Positions 1 to 6,365 of a DNA stretch of 12,389 nucleotides are shown here, in pieces. Each line of letters starts with the position of its first letter. The stretch's first letter is position 1. Location of the stretch: positions 4,586 through 16,974 of the forward strand of contig DCFQ01000011.1 in NCBI GenBank assembly GCA_002319915.1, in the 5' to 3' direction. A model generated the notes under the pieces. That model was given only the letters and a program-made list of their open reading frames with translations. It was not told the origin of the DNA and made no database searches. This DNA is from Bacteroidales bacterium UBA1800 (GTDB lineage: Bacteria > Bacteroidota > Bacteroidia > Bacteroidales > VadinHA17). A program made the translations under genes and the position numbers.

Positions 1-18
1 CTGGTTTGCTGGTTATCT

Positions 19-94
19 GCATGATTGCATAATCGCATAATTGCATAATTGCACAATTGTCCCGATTGAACGATACTGCATTGCACGATTGCAC
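19..94. repeat. 8-bp tandem repeat array, GCATAATT-type
   Basis: Five head-to-tail octamers occupy 19-58: GCATGATT, GCATAATC, GCATAATT, GCATAATT and GCACAATT. After a degenerate stretch (59-77), related units recur: GCATT at 78-82, GCACGATT at 83-90 and GCAC at 91-94. The period is exactly 8 in the first block, so this is a true tandem array and not merely AT-rich DNA. No reading frame is supported across it. It lies directly upstream of the aminotransferase promoter, and its last units supply the TTG that could serve as the -33 box. Copy number in such short arrays may vary by slippage; that is inference. Apart from this array and the promoter, nothing else is seen in 1-141. Confidence 0.75.
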
Positions 95-111
95 TGTTTT
101 TCTTAATTTTG
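81..111 (+). promoter_or_regulatory. Bacteroidota-type promoter for the aminotransferase
   Basis: TAATTTTG at 104-111 matches the Bacteroidota -7 consensus TAnnTTTG exactly. A TTG at 81-83 lies 20 bp upstream, suitable for the -33 element. Transcription would start near 118, leaving a leader of about 24 nt before the ATG at 142. The TTG comes from the octamer repeat, so the array and the promoter are physically joined. The consensus is established for Bacteroides sigma factors; use of this site is inferred. Confidence 0.5.
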
Positions 112-141
112 GCAGGTTTTCTGGTTAATTACTTTTAAGAT

Positions 142-1338
142 ATGCCATCGATTTCAGAAAAAGCCAGGCTTATGCCGGCATCACCCATAAGGAAACTGGT
201 CCCCTTCTCGGAAGAAGCAAAAAGAAAAGGAAGGAAGGTTTACCACCTGAACATAGGCCAGCCTGATATCCCGACCCCCGATGTGGCCCTCAACGCGATA
301 AGGAACCTCGATCTGAAAGTGCTTGAGTACAGCCATTCCGCAGGGAACGAATCGTACAGGCGAAAGCTCGCCGCTTATTACCAAGGAATCGGGATTGACA
401 TTGATATCAGCGAAATAATGGTCACCACCGGCGGTTCGGAGGCTGTTCTCTTTGCCCTGATGACCTGCCTGAATCCCGGAGATGAGGTAATTACACCGGA
501 ACCGTTCTATGCAAATTACAATGGTTTTGCAGTTACTGCAGGAATCAGGATTGTCCCGGTGACTTCATATATTCAGAATGATTTCGCGCTTCCTCCGATA
601 AGGGAGATCGAGAACCTGATAACCCCGAAAACTAAAGGGATAATAATCTGTAATCCGAACAATCCCACCGGCTACCTTTATTCCAGGGAGGAGCTCCTGC
701 AGATAAGGGATATCGTGAAGAAGCACGATATCTATCTCTTCTCGGATGAAGCTTACCGGGATTTCTGTTATGACGGGGCTAAACACTTTTCAGCGATGAA
801 CCTGGAAGGAGTGAGCGCGAATGTGGTGCTGGTCGATTCTGTTTCAAAACGATACAGCGAGTGCGGAGTTCGTATCGGCGCCCTTATTTCGAGGAACCGG
901 GAAATAATGTCGGCCGCCCTCAAGTTTGCCCAGGCGCGGCTTTCACCTCCCGGACTTGGCCAAATCGCCTCTGAGGCTTCGATCGATACCCCGCAGGAAT
1001 ATTTTCACAACGTAAACAGGGAGTATACTGCAAGGCGCGATTTCATGGTCGATGCGCTCAATAAAATCCCCGGTGTCTATTGCCCGAAGCCGAAGGGTGC
1101 CTTCTATACGATCGTCAGGCTGCCGGTTGACGACAGTGATCAGTTCGCACGATGGCTCCTCGAAGAATTCGAGTATAAGAACCAGACAGTGATGGTGGCA
1201 CCGGCTTCCGGCTTTTATTCGACTCCCGGATCGGGAAAGGATGAAGTCCGCATCGCATACGTTCTTAAGATCGATGACCTCAGGAATGCCATTGAGACTC
1301 TCGGGGAAGCGCTTAAAGTGTACCCTGGGAGGAAGTAA
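142..1338 (+). CDS. PLP-dependent class I/II aminotransferase (aspartate aminotransferase-like)
   Basis: Cytosolic fold-type I aminotransferase of 398 residues, a normal length for the family. Landmarks in order: N-terminal substrate segment 'LNIGQPD' (37-42); the cofactor-phosphate loop 'TTGGSEA' (95-101); 'NPNNPTG' (171-177), whose N174 contacts the PLP ring; 'SDEAY' (201-205), with D202 pairing with the pyridine nitrogen and Y205; the Schiff-base lysine K236 in 'SVSKRYSECGVRIG'; and R370 in 'VRIAY', equivalent to the carboxylate-binding arginine. It transfers an amino group between an amino acid and a 2-oxo acid, probably with glutamate/2-oxoglutarate as one pair. The exact substrate cannot be read from the sequence. 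The 'SKRYS.CG.RIG' lysine loop is a variant of the usual 'SKTFS..GWR.G'. The ATG at 142 is preceded by a promoter-like box. A LytTR regulator follows after 36 bp. Confidence 0.92.
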   Translation: MPSISEKARLMPASPIRKLVPFSEEAKRKGRKVYHLNIGQPDIPTPDVALNAIRNLDLKVLEYSHSAGNESYRRKLAAYYQGIGIDIDISEIMVTTGGSEAVLFALMTCLNPGDEVITPEPFYANYNGFAVTAGIRIVPVTSYIQNDFALPPIREIENLITPKTKGIIICNPNNPTGYLYSREELLQIRDIVKKHDIYLFSDEAYRDFCYDGAKHFSAMNLEGVSANVVLVDSVSKRYSECGVRIGALISRNREIMSAALKFAQARLSPPGLGQIASEASIDTPQEYFHNVNREYTARRDFMVDALNKIPGVYCPKPKGAFYTIVRLPVDDSDQFARWLLEEFEYKNQTVMVAPASGFYSTPGSGKDEVRIAYVLKIDDLRNAIETLGEALKVYPGRK

Positions 1339-1374
1339 CCTGGCCCGGCACGGGATCTTTATAAAAACTTCAGG

Positions 1375-2103
1375 ATGAACAGCAGGCTGAACTGTATTGC
1401 AATCGACGACGAACCGCTGGCCCTTGACCTGATCGGCGAGTTCTGCTCAAGAATTCCCTTCCTCACTCTGACCGGTACATTCACGAACCCGTTCGATGCT
1501 GTCCAGGTGCTAAATAACGACAAGATCGACCTCCTGTTCATTGATATAAGAATGCCGCAGATCTCGGGGATCGAATTCCTCCGGACCCTTTACAATCCGC
1601 CGTTGGTCATCATAACATCAGCATTCAAGGAATACGCTTACGACGGGTATGAAAACAATGCTGTTGATTTCCTGCTGAAGCCTTTCACCTTCGAGCGGTT
1701 CTCAAGGGCGGTGAACAAGGCTTTTCAGCATCTCAGGATAAAGCTTCCCGCTGAGAACCAGGAGTATTACAATTCTGTCCCGCTACCGGGATTCCTTATG
1801 GTGAAGGTGGAATACAGCACCATCAGGGTGGACCTGAACGACGTTTTGTACATTGAGGGCCTTAAGGATTATGTGAAGATATTTACCGAAGGGAAGCTGG
1901 TCCTGACAAAAACTACCATGAAAAACATAATGGGGAAGCTTCCCCCCTCTCTCTTTTTCAGGGTACACAAATCATATATAGTTGCTGTCGACAAAATCGA
2001 CATGATCGAGAACAGCCGCATAGTCATCGGCAATCAGAGGATACCCATCGGGGAATCGTTCAGGAGTGGCTTCTTCAGGATGCTTAACAGGAGCCTGATC
2101 TGA
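1375..2103 (+). CDS. LytTR-family response regulator
   Basis: A 242-residue two-domain regulator. Residues 6-120 form a receiver: acidic pocket D11-D12, phospho-acceptor D57 in 'LLFIDIRMP', conserved T81 and K102 in 'LLKPF'. Residues about 137-240 form a LytTR DNA-binding domain, recognised by 'DVLYIEGLKDYVKIF', 'LPPSLFFRVHKSYIVAVDKI' and 'IPIGESFR'. Phosphorylated LytTR regulators bind paired direct repeats near target promoters. The usual partner, a LytS/YpdA-type membrane kinase, is not encoded next door, so this is an orphan within the window. The gene begins 36 bp after the aminotransferase on the same strand, so the two may be co-transcribed. The ATG at 1375 agrees with the family N-terminus. 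Its stop lies 5 bp from the stop of the convergent barrel gene, with no room for a separate terminator. Confidence 0.93.
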   Translation: MNSRLNCIAIDDEPLALDLIGEFCSRIPFLTLTGTFTNPFDAVQVLNNDKIDLLFIDIRMPQISGIEFLRTLYNPPLVIITSAFKEYAYDGYENNAVDFLLKPFTFERFSRAVNKAFQHLRIKLPAENQEYYNSVPLPGFLMVKVEYSTIRVDLNDVLYIEGLKDYVKIFTEGKLVLTKTTMKNIMGKLPPSLFFRVHKSYIVAVDKIDMIENSRIVIGNQRIPIGESFRSGFFRMLNRSLI

Positions 2104-2108
2104 ACCTG

Positions 2109-3332
2109 TTACATGTACTTCTGTTTCTGGAACCAGAGCGCCCTCAGTGCGAAATCGAGATGCAGGGTAACGAAGTTTTCCCTGAACAGGTCTTTTGTTC
2201 TGATCCCGTTCTGGCCAAGCTCAAGCGATACATTGACAACACTCACGACACCCTTCAGCGGAATGCCTGCGCCCATGGTCACTCCGTAATAATTGACAGG
2301 AGTTCCCTGTATTATATAAGGTGACCCCTTGTATTCGGCACCGAAGCGGTAGAACATCATCCTTGAAGTCCCTTTGTTCAGTCCCAGCGACGGGAACTCG
2401 ACGCCAAGGGATATCCGGTTACTTGTCCTTCCCTGTATAAGGGGATTTTCAAATTTGATATCTTTCCAGATGCTCCTTTCAAAATCTACACCGGCGTGAA
2501 AATAACCCTTCCTGAATGACAAACCTGCGCCAAAATCCTGCGGAATGCTGTAATTGTGCGTTCTGTTCTTTAGCTCAGTGGTTCCGGTGTTGGTTGTAAC
2601 AGTTGTTACATTGCTGGTATTAAGGGCCTTGCCGTTGCTGTAGATAAGTCCTATGCAGAAATTGCTGCTTTTGACATCAAAGTGATAATTCAGGCCATAC
2701 CTGAAGGTGATATTGGAAACATAGGTGATGTCCTTAAGTGAGTATGCAAGGGCTGAAGATGCCTCGCTATGGGTGACGTTACCAAACAGGTAATAGGCAT
2801 TGACGCCTGCAGAGAGGTTTTTGAAGATCTTGAGCGAGCCACCGAGGTAAACCTGGTTCACTCCGCCCTCCCCGGAATACTCCTTATCGAACGACTGAAC
2901 GCTGCCGCCGAGGACCGAGGTTGAATTGATATTGTATCCTATTGAGCTGTAAGGTGTGAATCCGAAGCTCGTGGAAAGCCTTTTGGAGATCCTGAAGCCC
3001 ATTAAGATGTACTTCAGGTTCCCATTGACCAGGGATTGATTCTCCTTTATGGTCGAAAACCTGGTGTACTTCCCGAAAACGCCTACCTCAAAAATTGAAA
3101 GCAGGGAATCAAGTCCGCTGTACGATGCCGGATTCTGCATGTTGATGTACTGGTCCGACATGAACCCTATCCCTGTGCCGCCCATGCCTTTTGAAAACCC
3201 CGAGCTTTGCTCCTCGGGTGTGCCAAGGCCGAACATCGAATAAGGAGACGATGTCACCTGCGAATATGCACTGCCGGTCATAATGCAGGATATAAATACT
3301 ACTAACAGTGATGATATAAAGATCTTATGCAT
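2109..3332 (-). CDS. putative outer-membrane beta-barrel protein, function unknown
   Basis: 407 residues. A typical signal peptide (about residues 1-24, hydrophobic core 'FISSLLVVFISCIMTGSA') ends at 'SAYSQ'. The mature N-terminus begins 'SSPYSMFGLGTPEEQSSGFSKGMGGTG', a start I associate with Bacteroidota barrel proteins of the FadL/PorV type. The rest is alternating polar and hydrophobic short strands rich in Gly, Tyr and Phe, with an aromatic-rich last strand. There are no predicted cytoplasmic helices. I infer an outer-membrane barrel; the transported substrate is unknown. The gene lies 8 bp downstream of the DUF4270 gene on the same strand, so the two very likely form an operon and may act together in the outer membrane. 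The C at residue 16 could be misread as a lipobox, but the SPI-like 'SAYSQ' site is the better reading. Confidence 0.72.
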   Translation of the reverse strand: MHKIFISSLLVVFISCIMTGSAYSQVTSSPYSMFGLGTPEEQSSGFSKGMGGTGIGFMSDQYINMQNPASYSGLDSLLSIFEVGVFGKYTRFSTIKENQSLVNGNLKYILMGFRISKRLSTSFGFTPYSSIGYNINSTSVLGGSVQSFDKEYSGEGGVNQVYLGGSLKIFKNLSAGVNAYYLFGNVTHSEASSALAYSLKDITYVSNITFRYGLNYHFDVKSSNFCIGLIYSNGKALNTSNVTTVTTNTGTTELKNRTHNYSIPQDFGAGLSFRKGYFHAGVDFERSIWKDIKFENPLIQGRTSNRISLGVEFPSLGLNKGTSRMMFYRFGAEYKGSPYIIQGTPVNYYGVTMGAGIPLKGVVSVVNVSLELGQNGIRTKDLFRENFVTLHLDFALRALWFQKQKYM

Positions 3333-3340
3333 TTCGCGGT

Positions 3341-4690
3341 TCAGTATGACAGGTAAAACACTCTAAGCTTCACCGGGGGATTCTTGCATTCCACAATAAG
3401 CCTGTCGAGTGATGATTTCAGTCCAGACTCGCTCAATCCTATGGCAAGCGCATGGTTATAGTCAAAAAACATATCAGAGATTTCGGCATTTATAAAATTC
3501 GAGATGTCGTACGTGTACCTGGTATCCTCGTTATAAAGATTGTCATAATTGAACGTGGCGACCAGGGGAACATTTTTTGAATCAGTCAGGATATTCAGTA
3601 TGACATTGCTTTTATTTGTGTCGTAAATGTACATTTTCGTCGGCAGCTTAAAGACATCAAAGCTGTTTGCCACGGGAGCGGCAATAAGTTCAGATCTCAG
3701 GATCTTCCACTGGCTTGACAGGAACAGGTTCTGAAGTGTCGGGAACTGGATCTTTGGAACAAGCCCGACGAGGCCTTGCATGTATGCCCTGTTATATGTA
3801 TTGACCGATGATACCCTGTGACTCGTTTTGATGCCATCTAGCGGGGTCCCTGAAAAATCAGACCTGACACGGTTGAACTGATGGGCGGCATCACCCATAT
3901 TGATAGAGATTTCCTTCTCAACCGGCCCGACATCTTCAAAATGATAGTAGATCTTTAAAAGCACATGATTATTGTCAGCCTTGAGCCCTATAACCGAGTT
4001 ACCCTGGGTTGAATCAGGGATCAGCACAAAACCCTTTATATAGTCATTGAACAGTTCTGCTGACGAAAGCCTCTCATCACCATTCTTGATAAGCGTGAAA
4101 AGCTCTTCGCCGAAACCGTTGACCGGAATTTTCAGCAGTGTATCGGCTGAATTCGGGTTTGGATAAAAGGTCTTCCTTCCAACCGCAACCGGTGAATAAC
4201 TGATTTGTGAAGTGTTATAGAGATATCCGTCGGTGTAGACAGCTATCATGCTGGAGAGCTGATGTATTTCGATTGAAATGGCAGATGTTGTATCGCCGTA
4301 GCTTGCTTTTGAGTATGTGAAGATGAAGGAAGCAGAGTCGAAGGAAGCCCTGTCACCCGGAGCTGTGAATTCGGAATATTTCAAATCGAAGTATGATTCG
4401 CAGTTTATGGAACCAAGGACGGTATCGCGATAAAACCCTACATATCCAAGCCCGGTCTGGGAGCTTCTTACGGAATCGAGAAAAATAGTTGAGACATCGG
4501 TTTTAAATGTATCCACAATGGCTACATTTGTCTCCGCATCAATAAAGTCTTTGCCGACTGTGAATTCACCTGATTTTGTACAGGAAAGGTTCGTAAGCGC
4601 CTCGGATCCCAGAATAACTGACAGAACTATGAAACTCTTTGTAAATGAGAGGAATTTCCTCAACCATTTACCCTCACCCTTACTCTTCAT
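3341..4690 (-). CDS. DUF4270 family lipoprotein
   Basis: 449 residues from the ATG at 4690; a TTG two codons upstream (4696) is possible but less likely. The N-terminus is basic ('MKSKGEGKWLRKFLSF') with a hydrophobic stretch ending at the lipobox-like 'LTNLSC', giving lipidated C37. The following text, 'GKDFIDAETNVAIVDTF', then 'SVRSSQTGLGYVGFYRDTVLGSINCESYFDL', is the N-terminal signature of DUF4270, a Bacteroidota-restricted family of secreted lipoproteins. 'FIDAETNVAIVDTFKTDVSTIF..S' and the repeated '(Y/F)DLKYSEF' strands suggest an all-beta protein. The function of DUF4270 is not established. The downstream barrel gene starts 8 bp after its stop, so the pair probably shares a transcript from the AT-rich divergent region to the right. 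Confidence 0.82.
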   Translation of the reverse strand: MKSKGEGKWLRKFLSFTKSFIVLSVILGSEALTNLSCTKSGEFTVGKDFIDAETNVAIVDTFKTDVSTIFLDSVRSSQTGLGYVGFYRDTVLGSINCESYFDLKYSEFTAPGDRASFDSASFIFTYSKASYGDTTSAISIEIHQLSSMIAVYTDGYLYNTSQISYSPVAVGRKTFYPNPNSADTLLKIPVNGFGEELFTLIKNGDERLSSAELFNDYIKGFVLIPDSTQGNSVIGLKADNNHVLLKIYYHFEDVGPVEKEISINMGDAAHQFNRVRSDFSGTPLDGIKTSHRVSSVNTYNRAYMQGLVGLVPKIQFPTLQNLFLSSQWKILRSELIAAPVANSFDVFKLPTKMYIYDTNKSNVILNILTDSKNVPLVATFNYDNLYNEDTRYTYDISNFINAEISDMFFDYNHALAIGLSESGLKSSLDRLIVECKNPPVKLRVFYLSY

Positions 4691-4965
4691 CAACAATTCA
4701 GTTTATGCAAATGAATACTAAAACAGGTTCTGAACAAAGCAAAAGAATATAAACAAGGTTAAATAGTAGACCTATAGGCTTTTTTCAAAGACTTTGTCAG
4801 ATGCATGATAAATCTACCAAATATTGTAATGTTTTTGAATTTTTCAAAATTTTATCGACTATAATCTGTATCTTGTCTACAATTTAAAAGTATATATCTA
4901 CTAAGCTTTTTATTGATACCCGCTTCAGATAGTTTTGTGTGGATTATTAACGTAAAAATTGAAAC
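4691..4965. promoter_or_regulatory. AT-rich divergent intergenic region
   Basis: About 275 bp separates the diverging DUF4270 and kelch lipoprotein genes; no protein gene or RNA gene is recognised. It is clearly more AT-rich than the flanking genes. Visible structure: an 11-bp palindrome CAAAG-A-CTTTG at 4786-4796; a 7-bp inverted repeat TTTTGAA/TTCAAAA at 4833-4839 and 4843-4849; and four scattered copies of TCTAC/GTAGA, at 4766-4770 (reverse), 4813-4817, 4876-4880 and 4897-4901. These are candidate operators only. No TAnnTTTG box was found for the minus-strand operon. Confidence 0.5.
4913..4937 (+). promoter_or_regulatory. possible promoter for the kelch lipoprotein gene
   Basis: TAGTTTTG at 4930-4937 is an exact TAnnTTTG match, 28 bp ahead of the ATG at 4966. 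The nearest TTG (4913-4915) is 14 bp upstream, shorter than the roughly 20 bp normally seen, so the -33 part is doubtful. A start near 4944 would leave a leader of about 22 nt. Confidence 0.4.
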
Positions 4966-5982
4966 ATGACATTCAAAGGGGTTAAGTACTGGGTTGTACT
5001 GGTTGTGGTGATCGTTCTTCTTCCAATCCTCAATTCCTGTTCCAAAAGTTCGACGGATCTGGTAGGGAACTGGGTAAAATTATCCGATTTTGACGGTATT
5101 GCCCGTAGCGGCGCAGTTGGTTTTGCTATAGGTACCAAGGGTTATATCGGTACCGGTTACGATGGAGAGGATAGGCTTACCGACTTTTGGGAATATGATC
5201 CCGTGAGGAATGCCTGGACCCAGAAAGCTGACCTGCCTGGTATCGCCCGGAATAGCGCAGTAGGGTTCGGAACTGATTCAAAAGGATATATTGGCACCGG
5301 TTATGACGGCAAGAACAGGCTGAAGGATTTCTATGAATATGATCCCTCCTCAAACACCTGGGCCCAGAAGGCCGATTTCGGCGGAACCGCCAGGTTCGAA
5401 GCATTCGGATTTTCAATCAACAACAAGGGATACCTTGGCACAGGAGATGCCACTACCAGCTATATGAAAGATTTCTGGGAATATGATCCGTCTACTGACA
5501 CATGGACACAAAAGACAAGCATCGGCGGTGAGAAGCGTCGCGGCGCATCAGGATTTGTGATCAGCGGTAAAGGATACATTACTACAGGTGTCGATAACGG
5601 CTCATATCTTACGGATTTCTGGATGTACGATCCTTCAGGCGATACATGGACCAAAAAACGGTCAATCGCCGATCTTTCAGACGAGACCTACGATGATAAG
5701 TATACCACGATAAGAGGCCAGGGAAAAGTCGGCTTCACAATTAACGGGAAAGGGTATCTCGCTACTGGTGGCACCGACATTGGTGTGGAAACCTGGGAAT
5801 ATGATTCTACAACTGACCTCTGGACAGAAAAGACTGCCTTCGAGGGCACTACAAGGACCGACGCAGTAGGCTTTGCCATCGGGGCAACGGGGTATGTGAC
5901 AACCGGTAAGAACGCAACCTATTATTTTGATGACATCTGGGGATTCCAGCCTGATGCCGAGAAGAATACGGATGACAATTAA
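4966..5982 (+). CDS. kelch-type six-bladed beta-propeller lipoprotein
   Basis: 338 residues. A lipoprotein signal peptide ends at 'ILNSC', giving lipidated C25 followed by a Ser/Lys-rich linker. The body has six kelch-like blades. 'KGY(I/L)xTG' or a close variant appears with its G-Y at about 59, 107, 155, 203, 263 and 309, and 'DFWEYDPxxxTWxxK' closes each blade. Tryptophans fall at 36, 84, 132, 180, 228 and 287, a strict 48-residue spacing for the first five. The GNW at 34-36 seems to provide the closing strand for the last blade, which lacks one: a 'velcro' closure. About 12 extra residues sit between blades 4 and 5. Kelch propellers bind proteins or glycans; the ligand here is unknown. 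It overlaps the next gene by 11 bp, indicating translational coupling. The ATG at 4966 gives a proper signal peptide. Confidence 0.85.
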   Translation: MTFKGVKYWVVLVVVIVLLPILNSCSKSSTDLVGNWVKLSDFDGIARSGAVGFAIGTKGYIGTGYDGEDRLTDFWEYDPVRNAWTQKADLPGIARNSAVGFGTDSKGYIGTGYDGKNRLKDFYEYDPSSNTWAQKADFGGTARFEAFGFSINNKGYLGTGDATTSYMKDFWEYDPSTDTWTQKTSIGGEKRRGASGFVISGKGYITTGVDNGSYLTDFWMYDPSGDTWTKKRSIADLSDETYDDKYTTIRGQGKVGFTINGKGYLATGGTDIGVETWEYDSTTDLWTEKTAFEGTTRTDAVGFAIGATGYVTTGKNATYYFDDIWGFQPDAEKNTDDN

Positions 5983-6283
5983 AAGAGCCGTTCGCGGGCT
6001 TTTAATCCTTTTTATAATTCTTTTTACCTTCTCTGCCTGCAGAAGCAGGCAGAACTCTTTTGATATACATACATTCAGGTCGGGTCAGGGATGGGGTTAC
6101 GACATCATGGCAGGCGGGAAGGTCTATATTCACCAGCCATATATGCCGGTAATCCAGGGAGAGGTCCCCTTCAGCTCCGAAAAGGCCGCCGAAAAGACCG
6201 GGCAATTAATGATCAAAAAGCTTAAGCATCACAGGGTGCCGTCGGTGACGCGGGAGGAGCTGGAAAGAATAATCAAGAATTAG
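5972..6283 (+). CDS. DUF4907 family small lipoprotein
   Basis: 103 residues from the ATG at 5972. An in-frame ATG at 5927 would add 15 polar residues ahead of the signal peptide, so the later start is chosen. 'MTIKRAVRGLLILFIILFTFSAC' is a lipoprotein signal peptide with lipobox 'FSAC'. The mature part reads 'GWGYDIMAGGKVYIHQPYMPVIQGEVPFSSEKAAEKTGQLMIKKLK', the pattern I recognise as DUF4907, a Bacteroidota family of unknown function, ending in 'PSVTREELERI'. The start overlaps the kelch stop by 11 bp, so the two proteins are probably made together and may form a complex at the envelope. The residue pattern suggests a small alpha/beta domain with two N-terminal strand pairs and a helix; that is inference. 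Confidence 0.82.
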   Translation: MTIKRAVRGLLILFIILFTFSACRSRQNSFDIHTFRSGQGWGYDIMAGGKVYIHQPYMPVIQGEVPFSSEKAAEKTGQLMIKKLKHHRVPSVTREELERIIKN

Positions 6284-6291
6284 AGACTTTT

Positions 6292-6358
6292 AAGTTACAC
6301 AGAGATCACGGAGGAGACCCGGAGGAAAAACGGAGTCTCTGTGATCTCTGTGCAAGTT
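6292..6358. repeat. imperfect palindrome (repeat copy A), possible bidirectional terminator
   Basis: CACAGAGATCAC at 6298-6309 pairs perfectly with GTGATCTCTGTG at 6341-6352. Counting outward, AAGTTA (6292-6297) and CAAGTT (6353-6358) extend the symmetry with two mismatches. The 31-nt interior is purine-rich ('GGAGGAGACCCGGAGG'). It sits between the convergent DUF4907 and NamZ genes, so an RNA hairpin here could end transcription from both sides, although no clean poly-U run follows. It resembles copy B at 7592-7666. Confidence 0.7.
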
Positions 6359-6365
6359 CTTCAAA

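Noticed and set aside
19..94. Octamer array as a CRISPR array or origin iterons
   Set aside because: Units are 8 bp with no spacers, and there is no cas or rep gene nearby.
1341..1356. CCCG-GCA-CGGG as a terminator after the aminotransferase
   Set aside because: The stem is only 4 bp and no T run follows directly; it lies within a probable co-transcribed pair.
1345..1362. GGCACG upstream of the LytTR gene as a sigma-54 -24 box
   Set aside because: The -12 position reads CTTTA with no GC at the required spacing, and the -24 lacks the leading T.
4771..4784. CCTATAGG followed by CTTTTTT as an intrinsic terminator
   Set aside because: The self-complementary 8-mer leaves no loop, so it cannot form a stable hairpin.
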